The notes beneath the pieces were generated by a model, which was not told the origin of the DNA, ran no database searches, and saw nothing but the letters and a program-made list of their open reading frames with translations. Below, piece by piece: positions 25,249 through 34,554 of a stretch of 64,000 nt of DNA; position 1 is the first letter of the stretch; each line of letters opens with the position of its first letter. The stretch lies in contig JACJXS010000010.1 in NCBI GenBank assembly GCA_020636545.1, positions 62,001-126,000 on the forward strand. The letters run 5' to 3'. Origin of the DNA: Chitinophagales bacterium. GTDB taxonomy: Bacteria > Bacteroidota > Bacteroidia > Chitinophagales > JADIYW01. Both the position numbers and the translations under genes were made by a program.

Positions 25249-26413
25249 ATGCAAAATTTATTGCTATTTATTTGTATTTCTTTCTGCCTTTTCTCTTGTA
25301 AAAAAGAAGCTAACCAACGACTTAAAAAAAGTTCAGAACAGATAAATCCCTTATTAGACACCTTAAAATTTAACCAAATACAATGCATAGGTTCACACAA
25401 TAGCTATAGAAAAAGAACAGACCCTGACATCTACAAATTGGTATCAGCAATTGGCGGTATTTTACCTAGCGATTTGAATCCAAAAGCTTGGGATTATACA
25501 CATATACCTTTTAATGAGCAATTTGATTTAGGTGTGCGTAGTTTGGAATTAGATATTTATTACGATCCTGCTGGTGGTCGATATTACAAACGAATTGGCA
25601 ACGCATTGGTAGGCAAAAGTGTGGATTCGAGAGTACCAGAATTAATGCAACCTGGTATGAAAATGATGCATATTCCTGATGTCGATTATAATACGCATTA
25701 TTACACTTTCAAATCGGGTTTAACTGCCATAAAAAAAATGGAGCGAACAAAATCCATCACATTTGCCTATTGTTTTACTCGTAGAATATAAAGAATTTGG
25801 CGTAGGTAATGTATTGCCTTTTTTTACAAAAATATTACCTTTTACAGAGCAAGCCGTTAATGATGTAGATCAGGAAATTATTGATGTTTTTGGTGCAAAT
25901 TCATCACAAATTTTCAGACCCGATGATTTGAGAAAAACATATCCCAACTTAAAAACAGCAATAGAACAAGAAGGTTGGCCAAAAATTTCAGCCATGCGTG
26001 GCAAAATAATTTTTGTTTTTTATGCAAATAATTTATATACCAAAAATCATCCGAATTTAGAAGGCAGAATGATGTTCCAATTTTCTCCACTTGGCTCAGA
26101 CAATGGAGCATTTGTAAAAATGGACGGCAGTGAAGAAGTCAGTAAAATACAAGCTGCCGTAAAAGCTGGTGCGATTATCAGAACAAGAGCGGACTCAGAT
26201 ACCGAAGAAGCTAGAACGGGTAATACTAAAACAAGAGAAGATGCTTTCAATAGTGGTGCACAAATTATATCTACAGATTATTACTTACCAGATTCGAGAG
26301 CTGGACAAAAAGGTTGGACAGATTTTAAAGTTATTTTTCCAACTCAAAATTATGCAAGAATCAATGTCGTTAATGCACCTGAAATTATCAAAGGCGAGAA
26401 AATCGTGGAATAA
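25249..26413 (+). pseudogene. Ca2+-dependent phosphoinositide phospholipase C-like lipoprotein, frameshifted
   Basis: Two frames join into one protein of about 387 residues. The first part has a lipoprotein signal (CLFSCKKE), the catalytic GSHNSYRKRTDP loop and SLELDIYYDPAGG. The second begins LPIVLLVEYKEF and runs to GKIIFVFYANNLYTKN, ADSDTEEARTGNT and ISTDYYLPDSR, the C-terminal part of the PI-PLC-C1 family. Reading an A8 tract at 25731-25738 as seven A restores KKWSEQNPSHLPIVLLVEY without a gap. Both halves are otherwise intact, so this is a recent mutation, a slippage-switched gene, or a sequence error. Confidence 0.82.
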
Positions 26414-26494
26414 TTTGATAATGAAATAATGTAGTAATGTAATAGTTCAATTATTTAACTTAATAATACTTCTGTCTAATTAAAACTAATGCTT

Positions 26495-26502
26495 TATCTT
26501 TG
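26495..26502 (+). promoter_or_regulatory. Putative -7 element for the MutA-like gene
   Basis: TATCTTTG ending five bases before the ATG at 26508; suggests a leaderless transcript. Confidence 0.5.
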
Positions 26503-26507
26503 TCTAT

Positions 26508-27443
26508 ATGTTTGATCAACCATTTGACACCGTCTTAGATTTGTTTAAAAGTACTGATTATTCTACTTGGAAAGAAAAGATTATAACTGACTTAAAAGGA
26601 AAAGCTTTTGTAGATTTAATTACATTAACTGAAGATGGTATAGAAATGTTGCCAATCTATACTGCCGAAACAACAAAAAATTTTATTCTAGACATTCCTA
26701 CAAAGCAAACTCAAAGTTGGCAAATTACTGAATATATAACAGTTGAAAATTGTGAAAAAGCTAATCAAGAAGCTCTAATTGCTTTACAAAATGGAGCTAA
26801 TACTATTTTATTCAATTTTAAAAACAATACATTTAATAAAGAACTACTTACTACTCTTGTTAAAGATTTTCTATTAGATGCAATTACCATTTATGCTGAA
26901 AATATTGGAGATACATCAGTTCAACTACTTTCCGAACATCATATAATCTACAATCCAAAAATATTTGTTCCACAACAAAAGAGTACTATAAACGAATTGA
27001 TTTTTGCAGTTCATTATTTATTCCAAAATGAAGCTGAAAAATGTAATATACATTTCAATATTGGGCAAAATTTCTTTTTAGAAATTGCAAAAATCAGAGC
27101 TTTCCGTTGGTTAGTAGAACAAGTAAATCAGGTTCAAAAAACAAATAAACAATTTGTTCTTTTTTCTGAAACTGGTTTTGAAAATAGAAATGATGGCTTT
27201 ATAGAAAATAATATTTTAAGAAATACTACTGAAGCTATGAGTGCGATTTTAGGTGGTTGTGATGCTTTAATTATTCATCCACACGAAAATTCTAATCTAG
27301 GCAGACGTATTGCTCGAAATATTCATCATTTACTCTATTATGAAAGCAATTTCAAACAAATTCCTGATGTGATTAAAGGCACTTATTATATTGAATACTT
27401 AACGTATCAATTGGCTAAGAAAACTTGGGAGCAACTGAGTTAG
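26508..27443 (+). CDS. Short methylmalonyl-CoA mutase small-subunit-like protein
   Basis: 311 residues. The C-terminal part is clearly mutase TIM-barrel sequence: AEKCNIHFNIGQNFFLEIAKIRAFRWL, FVLFSETGFENRND, NNILRNTTEAMSAILGGCDALIIHPHE and GRRIARNIHHLLYYE. The N terminus (STWKEKIITDLKG) also resembles MutA. Usual small subunits have 450-650 residues including a vestigial B12 domain; here the B12 domain is missing and the barrel is shortened. No catalytic-subunit gene (mutB) follows; the next gene is convergent and overlaps by 4 bases. Whether it works with a MutB encoded elsewhere cannot be told. Confidence 0.8.
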   Translation: MFDQPFDTVLDLFKSTDYSTWKEKIITDLKGKAFVDLITLTEDGIEMLPIYTAETTKNFILDIPTKQTQSWQITEYITVENCEKANQEALIALQNGANTILFNFKNNTFNKELLTTLVKDFLLDAITIYAENIGDTSVQLLSEHHIIYNPKIFVPQQKSTINELIFAVHYLFQNEAEKCNIHFNIGQNFFLEIAKIRAFRWLVEQVNQVQKTNKQFVLFSETGFENRNDGFIENNILRNTTEAMSAILGGCDALIIHPHENSNLGRRIARNIHHLLYYESNFKQIPDVIKGTYYIEYLTYQLAKKTWEQLS

Positions 27444-29245
27444 ATATTTTTTTCGTGTAATTGACAACTGACACCTCCTAATTCCAAAACGCCTTCTTCG
27501 CCTGAATGAATTTGTGCCGCATTACCCTCGTCTGTATCAATATGCATTTCTAATTTGAATTTATCAGATACACGTATTAATACATTTTTAAAAGTAAGTG
27601 GTCTGTCTTTATCTTCAACATCTACGCTTACTATATCTTTATCATGTACACCAAACATTGCAGCATCATCTGGATGCATGTGAATATGTCGCCATGCTTG
27701 TATAACTCCTTCATGAATTTGTACAGTGCTATTAGGACCTTCTAAAATTATACCTGGACTTCCTGCAATATTTCCACTTTCACGAATTGGTGCATCAATA
27801 CCTAAGAAAAATTCATCAGTTCTGGATATTTCTACTTGGTCATAATTTCTTGCTGGACCTAAAATTCTTACATTCTCAATTTTATTTTTTGGACCAATTA
27901 AGGTAAGTTTTTCATTTGCTGCATATTGACCTGGTTGTGAAAGTGGTTTGTATTCTGTCAATTGATAACCTTCTCCAAATAATTTATTTATCGTTTCTTG
28001 CTTCAAATGTATATGTCGTGCAGATATAGCAATCGGAATTTTTGGAATACTATTGACCTTATTTTTTTCATTTACAATTTTCTCAGTATCTAAGGCAATT
28101 GCTAATTCTTCATTGGTTTTTACCGCAACAATTTTTACTCTTGAAATACTATCTTGCAATTCAATGACATCTTGTTCGTCTGTTAGTTTTTGATAGATAT
28201 TTTTATCTTCATCTAATACAATGCCCATAAAATTGAGTTTATTACAAACTCTTTTTCTAATAGTAGCAGCGTTTTCACCTATTCCTCCAGTAAATAATAA
28301 AACATCTACACCACCCATCAACGCAACATACGCACCAATATATTTTGTCAATCTGTGCGTATAAACTTGGATTGCCATTCTGCAATCTTCATTACCTTCT
28401 TCTGCTTGTTTCAGAATATCTCTCATATCGTTTCCTATACCGCTCAAACCACTTAATCCAGAATTTTTATTTAATAATTCCTCCACTTCTTCAACACTCA
28501 TTTTATGTTCATGGATAAGAGAAAGTATAATCCCTGGGTCAATATCTCCAGAGCGTGTACCCATTACCAAACCTTCTAAAGGTGTCATTCCCATTGAGGT
28601 TTCAGCACTTCGTCCAAATTCTACTGCACAAATACTTGCACCATTTCCCAAATGGCAAGCTACCATTCTCAAATGCTTAATATCCGTTTGTAAATATTCT
28701 GCTACACGTTCACTTACATATTTCAAAGAAGTACCATGAAATCCGTATCTTCTTATTCCATACTTCTCCGCAACCGATTTATCTATTGCATAATGTTTGG
28801 CTCGATTTGGGATAGTTTGATGGAAAGCAGTATCAAAAACTGCCACTTGAGGCAATCCTTCAAAAACTTGCTTACAAATACGAATGCCGCTCAAATTTGA
28901 GGGATTATGTAACGGTGCTAAACTTATCAATTGTTCGATTTGTTGTTCCACATCTTCATTAATAAGAATGGGTTGTGTATATTTATCGCCACCATGCACG
29001 ACCCGATGTCCAATTGCATTAATTTGTATATTCGCATCAAATTGTTTTAATTGTAATAGTGAAAATCGAATAATCTCTTCGGTATTAACTATGCCAGAGT
29101 AAGTAATTTCATTTTGATTAATTTGGATTGTAGGTGTAGTGCTTATTCGTTCTACTCTAAGTTCTGCTACAGTTTCTTTATTGATTGTATTGATGATGTC
29201 AGCCTTTAAAGAAGAACTGCCACAATTGATAACTAATATATGCAT
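27440..29245 (-). CDS. Acetate kinase - PduL phosphotransacylase fusion
   Basis: 601 residues holding two complete enzymes. Residues 1 to about 390 are acetate kinase: NCGSSSLKADI, GHRVVHGG, VFDTAFHQTIP, RRYGFHGTS, CHLGNGAS, GTRSGDIDP and FTGGIGENAATIR. After a short linker, about residues 398-601 are PduL-type phosphate acyltransferase: ISARHIHLKQE, RNYDQVEISRTDEF and WRHIHMHPDD, with the His zinc ligands. Together they would convert acetyl- or propionyl-CoA plus phosphate to acid and ATP by passing the acyl phosphate between domains. Separate pta/ackA or pduL genes are the norm; a fused frame is uncommon. Confidence 0.94.
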   Translation of the reverse strand: MHILVINCGSSSLKADIINTINKETVAELRVERISTTPTIQINQNEITYSGIVNTEEIIRFSLLQLKQFDANIQINAIGHRVVHGGDKYTQPILINEDVEQQIEQLISLAPLHNPSNLSGIRICKQVFEGLPQVAVFDTAFHQTIPNRAKHYAIDKSVAEKYGIRRYGFHGTSLKYVSERVAEYLQTDIKHLRMVACHLGNGASICAVEFGRSAETSMGMTPLEGLVMGTRSGDIDPGIILSLIHEHKMSVEEVEELLNKNSGLSGLSGIGNDMRDILKQAEEGNEDCRMAIQVYTHRLTKYIGAYVALMGGVDVLLFTGGIGENAATIRKRVCNKLNFMGIVLDEDKNIYQKLTDEQDVIELQDSISRVKIVAVKTNEELAIALDTEKIVNEKNKVNSIPKIPIAISARHIHLKQETINKLFGEGYQLTEYKPLSQPGQYAANEKLTLIGPKNKIENVRILGPARNYDQVEISRTDEFFLGIDAPIRESGNIAGSPGIILEGPNSTVQIHEGVIQAWRHIHMHPDDAAMFGVHDKDIVSVDVEDKDRPLTFKNVLIRVSDKFKLEMHIDTDEGNAAQIHSGEEGVLELGGVSCQLHEKNI

Positions 29246-29291
29246 TTTAAGCTAAAAAAATTTAATAGATATTTATTCTAAAAGTTTACGA

Positions 29292-29738
29292 TTAGATGAT
29301 TCCCGTATGTCCAAACCCACCTTCTCCTCTCTCTGTTTCACCCAATTCATCGACCTCTTTTAATGTCGCTTGTTCGTATTTTGCAATTACCATTTGAGCA
29401 ATCCGCTCACCAGTATTGATAACCGTAGTTTCATTTGATAAATTAATAATGATAATTTTTATCTCACCACGATAATCAGAATCAATAGTACCTGGAGAAT
29501 TTAAAATAGTCAATCCTTTCTTGAGTGCCAATCCACTTCTTGGTCGTACTTGAGCTTCATATCCTTGCTCTAATTCTATAAATAAACCTGTTGGAATTAA
29601 TGCTCTTTGGAGTGGTTTTAGCATAATTGGCTCTATCAAATTTGCTCTTAAATCCATACCTGCCGAACCTACAGTTTCATATTCTGGGAGTGGATTTCCC
29701 GATTCATTGACTATTTTCAAAATCATCTTTTTCATCAT
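29292..29738 (-). CDS. dut: dUTP diphosphatase
   Basis: 148 residues; trimeric dUTPase that hydrolyses dUTP to dUMP and pyrophosphate. The five motifs are visible: AGMDLRA, PRSGLALKKGL, NSPGTIDSDYRGEI with the catalytic Asp, GERIAQMVI, and the C-terminal ERGEGGFGHTG loop. Start at MMKKMILKI; any of the first three ATGs could serve. It lies 42 bases after the flippase gene on the same strand, and TATCTTTG at 29769-29776 could give it its own promoter. Confidence 0.97.
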   Translation of the reverse strand: MMKKMILKIVNESGNPLPEYETVGSAGMDLRANLIEPIMLKPLQRALIPTGLFIELEQGYEAQVRPRSGLALKKGLTILNSPGTIDSDYRGEIKIIIINLSNETTVINTGERIAQMVIAKYEQATLKEVDELGETERGEGGFGHTGII

Positions 29739-29768
29739 CCTAATTATTTATAAAGTAAAGATATAAAA

Positions 29769-29776
29769 CAAAGATA
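29769..29776 (-). promoter_or_regulatory. Putative -7 element for dut
   Basis: TATCTTTG on the minus strand, 30 bases before the dut start, inside the gap after the flippase gene. Confidence 0.4.
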
Positions 29777-29780
29777 AAAG

Positions 29781-31226
29781 TTATTTTCTTTTTTCAGTTT
29801 TATATACTAAAATAACATAAATGCCTAATATTAATAATGCAATAGCACTTTTTATAGGAAGTGATTCAATATTATTTGCAATAAAATAGGTATATATAGC
29901 AAAAAGAGCTAAAGATATAAATAGGTAAAAACCAATTCTTCCATATTGGTACGGAATCGGAAAATATTTTCTTTCTAATGCAAATCCAATAACGACCATT
30001 ATAATATAAACAAATAAAGTTGCCCAAGCTGCTCCAGCATATCCCCAGGCCGGTACTAAAATTAAATTTAATACAATCGTTATCACAGCACCAATTCCTG
30101 AAATAATTGCACCAAAATGCGTTTTGTCCGTAATTTTATACCAAGTAGAAATATTAAAATAAATCCCTAAACATAAATTTGCTAATAATAAAATTGGCAC
30201 CATAAAAACACCTTCAAACAATACTTTTGCATTGGGTGTGTACCAAATAAAAAATGATTGAAATGCTGGCATGAATAGCATAATTCCAAGAAAAATAAAA
30301 CAAGCACAAATAATATAAAATTTCATCATTTCGGCATACATATTCCTATCGTTTGCCTGACTTGCTTCTTTAAAAAATATAGGTTCTGCTGCAAAACGAT
30401 AAGCTTGTAAAAACATACTAATAGGCATCGCAAATTTGTAGTTAAAACTATAAATCGCTAATTGAATATTATTGGTTGCCGCATCATAAGGCAGTAGTTT
30501 TGTAAGCATTGCCCTATCTAGCATTTCATTGGTCATGCCTGCAATTCCTACCAACATAATAGGGAAACCATAAATCCACAATTCTTTATGCAATTTTGCA
30601 TCATAAGTAAATTTGAATTTCTCAGTTTGGAAGGCTAATAAAATAAAAGTTAGTATGCTCGCAGTAAGATTAGCTATGAAGATATTCTCGACCTTAGAGA
30701 TTCCAAAATCAATATCTAAGACTGGAAGACCAATAAACAAAAGTCCATTAAAGAAAATGAAAATACCAATATTCAGAATTTTATAAAATGCAAATTTAAG
30801 TGGGCGATTTTGGGCTCTCAACGAAGCAAAAGGTAAAGCACAAAGCACATCAAAAACCATTATGAACGCAAATATTTTTATCAAGCGATGACTTTCCTCC
30901 ACAAAATTACCGATAGGTATAATGAAAATAAAAACAAGTGCAATGAAAAAGATTACTGCATTCGTGATTGAAGTAAAGGCAACAGAATAGGCTTTGTCTT
31001 TATAACCTTGTTTATGCAAAAATCTAAAGAAAGTTGTTTCCATTCCATGTGTCAAAAAAACCAACAAAAAACCAGCATAAGCATAAAGTTTACTATAAAC
31101 ACCATACTCCTCAGTAGAAATATATTTTACAATAAATAATCCGAAAAGATAATTGATAGCCTTTGCCAAAATACTACTCAAGCTATACGCTGCTGTTTCT
31201 GATGCTAATTTTTTTGCTATACTCAA
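29781..31226 (-). CDS. Oligosaccharide flippase family protein (MOP superfamily)
   Basis: 481 residues with about 14 hydrophobic segments and no signal peptide. The start SIAKKLASETAAYSLSSILA and KYISTEEYGVYSKLYAY match Wzx-type polysaccharide exporters that flip undecaprenyl-linked glycans across the inner membrane. In Bacteroidota this gene often precedes dut, as here. The start codon is TTG at 31226: the next in-frame Met is residue 61, well inside the conserved N terminus. The glycan is unknown; two GT-C proteins and a sulfotransferase lie 3-8 kb away. Confidence 0.9.
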   Translation of the reverse strand: MSIAKKLASETAAYSLSSILAKAINYLFGLFIVKYISTEEYGVYSKLYAYAGFLLVFLTHGMETTFFRFLHKQGYKDKAYSVAFTSITNAVIFFIALVFIFIIPIGNFVEESHRLIKIFAFIMVFDVLCALPFASLRAQNRPLKFAFYKILNIGIFIFFNGLLFIGLPVLDIDFGISKVENIFIANLTASILTFILLAFQTEKFKFTYDAKLHKELWIYGFPIMLVGIAGMTNEMLDRAMLTKLLPYDAATNNIQLAIYSFNYKFAMPISMFLQAYRFAAEPIFFKEASQANDRNMYAEMMKFYIICACFIFLGIMLFMPAFQSFFIWYTPNAKVLFEGVFMVPILLLANLCLGIYFNISTWYKITDKTHFGAIISGIGAVITIVLNLILVPAWGYAGAAWATLFVYIIMVVIGFALERKYFPIPYQYGRIGFYLFISLALFAIYTYFIANNIESLPIKSAIALLILGIYVILVYKTEKRK

Positions 31227-31240
31227 AATAAGATTTTGTA

Positions 31241-31248
31241 CAAAAATA
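31241..31248 (-). promoter_or_regulatory. Putative -7 element for the flippase gene
   Basis: TATTTTTG on the minus strand, 15 bases before the TTG start at 31226, supporting that start. Confidence 0.45.
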
Positions 31249-31367
31249 GGAAAATGTAGTCATTCCATAATGAAATTATAAAACAATAAAACAATTAATA
31301 AAATACCTTAATTAATTATAGGGAAACATTAATAGTCGTATCTTTAGCTTTATAAAGTAATTTAATC

Positions 31368-32510
31368 ATGAAATTTGCCACGAAAGTAATCCACGCAGGA
31401 ATTGAACCAGATATAAGTTCAGGAGCGATTATGACACCTATTTTTCAAACATCAACTTATGTTCAACAAAGTGTAGGTGTTCACAAAGGTTTTGAATATG
31501 CACGTACTCAAAATCCAACTAGAAATGTATTGCAAAATCAATTAGCCGCATTAGAGAATGGAAATTTTGGAATTTCTTTTGCAAGTGGTTTAGCTGCCAC
31601 TGATGCCATTATAAAATTATTAAAAAGTGGCGACCATATTATTTCTTGTAATGATTTATATGGTGGAACCTATCGTATTTTTAATAAAATATATGGCAAA
31701 TTAGGTATCCAATCAACGTTTGTTGATATGAATACGATTCAAAATATTAGTGATGCCATTACGCCAAACACCAAATTAATTTGGGTAGAAACGCCTACCA
31801 ATCCAATGTTGAATTTAGTAGATATTGAAGCTGTGGTAAAAATTGCTAAACAACATAATATTTTGGTTTGTGTGGACAATACTTTTGCGTCTCCTTATCT
31901 ACAAACACCATTAGATTTAGGTGCGGATATTGTTATTCATTCGGCAACAAAATATTTAGGTGGACATAGTGATGTTATTCATGGAGCGATAGTGGTAAAA
32001 GACAAAGCCATAGCAGATGAATTATATTTTATTCAAAATGCAAGTGGTGCAGTTCCTGGTCCACAAGATTGTTTCCTAATTTTGAGAGGCATTAAAACTT
32101 TACATTTGAGAGTACAACGTGCTTGTGAAAATGCTCAAAAAATAGCAGATTTTTTAGTAGCACATCCAAAAGTTGAAAAAGTAAATTATCCAGGATTGAG
32201 TACGCACCCTTCACACGAATTAGCAAAAAAACAAATGCGAGGCTTTGGTGCAATGGTTTCATTTTCTTTGAAAGCAGATACATTAGCTGCTGCAGATAAA
32301 GTTTTATCTTCAACTAAATTATTTTCGTTGGCAGAAAGCTTAGGCGGTGTAGAATCTTTAATTGGACACCCAGCTACAATGACACACGCCTCTATTCCTT
32401 TGGAAGAAAGAAAAAAAACAGGAGTTGTAGATTCTTTAATCAGATTGAGTATTGGTGTCGAAGATGCTGATGATTTAATTGCTGATTTAGAGCAAGCTTT
32501 GAATGCTTAA
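31368..32510 (+). CDS. Trans-sulfuration PLP enzyme (cystathionine gamma-synthase/lyase)
   Basis: 380 residues. Cys/Met-metabolism PLP-dependent family: start TKVIHAGIEPDISSGAIMTPIFQTSTY, substrate loop YARTQNPTRN, FASGLAATDAI, VDNTFASPYLQTPLDLGAD, PLP Lys in HSATKYLGGHSD (about residue 199), and SLGGVESLIGHPATMTH. It cannot be resolved by eye into synthase (MetB) or lyase; the NTFASPYLQ loop is present in both. Closed by a bidirectional hairpin shared with the convergent FKBP gene. Confidence 0.93.
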   Translation: MKFATKVIHAGIEPDISSGAIMTPIFQTSTYVQQSVGVHKGFEYARTQNPTRNVLQNQLAALENGNFGISFASGLAATDAIIKLLKSGDHIISCNDLYGGTYRIFNKIYGKLGIQSTFVDMNTIQNISDAITPNTKLIWVETPTNPMLNLVDIEAVVKIAKQHNILVCVDNTFASPYLQTPLDLGADIVIHSATKYLGGHSDVIHGAIVVKDKAIADELYFIQNASGAVPGPQDCFLILRGIKTLHLRVQRACENAQKIADFLVAHPKVEKVNYPGLSTHPSHELAKKQMRGFGAMVSFSLKADTLAAADKVLSSTKLFSLAESLGGVESLIGHPATMTHASIPLEERKKTGVVDSLIRLSIGVEDADDLIADLEQALNA

Positions 32511-32536
32511 TAATCCATTTTACTTTAGCTTTAAAT

Positions 32537-32569
32537 AAAAAAAGAGGTTGCGATTGCAACCTCTTTTTA
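32537..32569. terminator. Bidirectional terminator between trans-sulfuration and FKBP genes
   Basis: GAGGTTGC / GCAACCTC (8-bp stem, 4-base loop, 32544-32563) flanked by A7 before and T5 after, so it has a U-tract for transcripts from either side. Sits between two convergent genes. Confidence 0.88.
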
Positions 32570-32593
32570 TTATTAAACACTTATAATTCTAAA

Positions 32594-33106
32594 TTAATGA
32601 TGGTGTCCACCTGGTCCGTGTACGTGTCCATGCTCAATTTCTTCAGCAGTTGCAGGTCTTACATCAGCAACAGTAACTGAAAAATTCAAATCTTTTCCAG
32701 CTAATGGATGATTGAAATCCATCACAACATTATCATCATTTACTTCAACAACAATACCTTGAAATTGGTTGCCGTCATTATCCATCATTGGTAATACATT
32801 TCCAACTTTAACCATCTCTGTATCTATTTTTCCATTTTCATCATGGAATGATTCAGCTGGTATGTGTGCTATATTTTTTTCATCATGCACACCATAACCA
32901 TTTTCAGCTTTGATAGTAAAACTTACAGAATCACCAACTGTTTTACCTGCTAAATTTTGCTCAAACTCAGGCAATAACATTCCTGCACCATGAATAAAAA
33001 CTAGAGGCTGGTCTTGAGATTTATCAGCAACGGTCATGTTTCCGTCATGCTCTACTTGAAGTTCGTAGTGGACACTTACCACCATATCTTTTTGAATTAA
33101 CAACAT
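32594..33106 (-). CDS. SlyD-like FKBP-type peptidyl-prolyl isomerase
   Basis: 170 residues from the ATG at 33106; a longer TTG start at 33124 adds nothing conserved. FKBP core (VVSVHYELQ, FIHGAGMLLPEFEQNLAG) with an inserted chaperone flap (GYGVHDEKNIAHIPAESFHD) and return to the FKBP fold (MDFNHPLAGKDLNFSVTV), as in SlyD. The C-terminal tail EHGHVHGPGGHHH is His-rich and may bind nickel. Catalyses proline isomerisation and has chaperone activity. TATCTTTG at 33122-33129 is its -7 box. Confidence 0.93.
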   Translation of the reverse strand: MLLIQKDMVVSVHYELQVEHDGNMTVADKSQDQPLVFIHGAGMLLPEFEQNLAGKTVGDSVSFTIKAENGYGVHDEKNIAHIPAESFHDENGKIDTEMVKVGNVLPMMDNDGNQFQGIVVEVNDDNVVMDFNHPLAGKDLNFSVTVADVRPATAEEIEHGHVHGPGGHHH

Positions 33107-33121
33107 TGTAAAAAATTTTTG

Positions 33122-33129
33122 CAAAGATA
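33122..33129 (-). promoter_or_regulatory. Putative -7 element for the FKBP gene
   Basis: TATCTTTG on the minus strand, 16 bases before the ATG at 33106; its position also argues against the TTG start at 33124. Confidence 0.5.
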
Positions 33130-33282
33130 CGTGAAATATCTGAGAATTACTTGTTTCTAAATTATTGATATTTAATTGAATTCTTAATTCATTTGCTTTA
33201 CAAATACCTTAATATCATTTTTTCTTATTGTAAACTTTATAAGCATTCATAACATAAGTCCTAATTTTGTTGTCTGAAGCGT

Positions 33283-34470
33283 ATGAATACGTCAAATTCT
33301 CAAATATCAAAAACAGCTTATCCTATCCTATTTGCTATTGCAATGGCTCATGGATTGAATGATACGATACAGTCTGTTATTCCTGCAATGTATCCAAAAC
33401 TAGAACAGCGTTACGATTTAACTATGGCACAAATTGGTATTATTACACTTTGTTTTCAGTTGGCAGCATCAATTTTCCAACCAATAGTTGGAGCATATAC
33501 AGATAAAAATCCCAAACCTTATTCGCAAGTTTTAGGTATGTTTTTCTCAGGAATGGGCATTATTGTTTTAGCCTACGCACCGAGTTATCTTTGGATTTTA
33601 GTAGCTGTTACATTAGTAGGCATTGGCTCTTCAATTTTTCACCCTGAATCATCAAGAGTTGCATTCTTGGCATCGGGTGGCAAACGAAGTTTGGCACAAT
33701 CGATTTTTCAAATTGGCGGAAATACTGGTGCGGCAATGGCTCCATTATTAGTAGCTTGGATAGTTATTCCTAATGACCAACACTATATTATTTGGTTCTT
33801 ATTGATTGTTTTAACAGCAAAGGCTATTTTATTTTATATCGGAAAATGGTATAGTAAAATATTAAAAGCAGAACAAAATGGTCAAAAGAAAACTATTGTC
33901 TTACCTGATTTAACTCAAAAGCAAATAAGTATTTCTGTTATTATTTTATTGCTCCTAATCTTTTCCAAATTTTTCTATATGGCATCAATTACTAGTTATT
34001 TCCAATTTTATACGATGGATAAATTTGGTATAACTGAAGTGCAGGCACAAATCTATTTATTTTATTTTCTATTTGCGGTTGCTATTGGTACTTTATTGGG
34101 TGGTTTTTTTGGAGACAAATTTGGTCGAAAATATGTAATTTGGTTTTCTATACTTGGAGCGGCACCACTTACACTTGTATTACCTTATGTTGGCATTGAA
34201 TGGACAGGTGTTTTAATTATATTAATCGGATTAATATTATCATCTGCATTTCCAGCAATTTTAGTTTATGCACAAGAATTATTACCCAAAAAATTGGGTA
34301 TGGTTTCTGGTTTATTTTATGGCTTTGCTTTTGGAATGGGCGGATTAGGTTCTGCTCTTTTGGGCTTCCTTGCAGATAAGACTAGTGTAGAATATGTCTA
34401 TTTTATCTGTTCATTCTTACCTTTAATTGGATTGATTGCTTATTTTTTGCCCGATTTGAGAAAGAAGTAA
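33283..34470 (+). CDS. MFS transporter, fosmidomycin-resistance (Fsr) type
   Basis: 395 residues with 12 predicted membrane helices. The N-terminal AIAMAHGLNDTIQSVIPAMYP, then FQPIVGAYTDKNP and SSIFHPESSRVAFLASGGKR match the Fsr subgroup of the major facilitator superfamily, drug-proton antiporters. The second half has the MFS loop GGFFGDKFGRKYVIWFS. Natural substrate unknown; family name does not prove fosmidomycin export. No repressor gene is adjacent. Confidence 0.9.
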   Translation: MNTSNSQISKTAYPILFAIAMAHGLNDTIQSVIPAMYPKLEQRYDLTMAQIGIITLCFQLAASIFQPIVGAYTDKNPKPYSQVLGMFFSGMGIIVLAYAPSYLWILVAVTLVGIGSSIFHPESSRVAFLASGGKRSLAQSIFQIGGNTGAAMAPLLVAWIVIPNDQHYIIWFLLIVLTAKAILFYIGKWYSKILKAEQNGQKKTIVLPDLTQKQISISVIILLLLIFSKFFYMASITSYFQFYTMDKFGITEVQAQIYLFYFLFAVAIGTLLGGFFGDKFGRKYVIWFSILGAAPLTLVLPYVGIEWTGVLIILIGLILSSAFPAILVYAQELLPKKLGMVSGLFYGFAFGMGGLGSALLGFLADKTSVEYVYFICSFLPLIGLIAYFLPDLRKK

Positions 34471-34554
34471 TAATAATTTCAATCTACTTATACTCCTCTA
34501 AAAAACTAAGAAATTATTTATATATTTAGCTATTTAGTTTCATTGAGCTACTAT

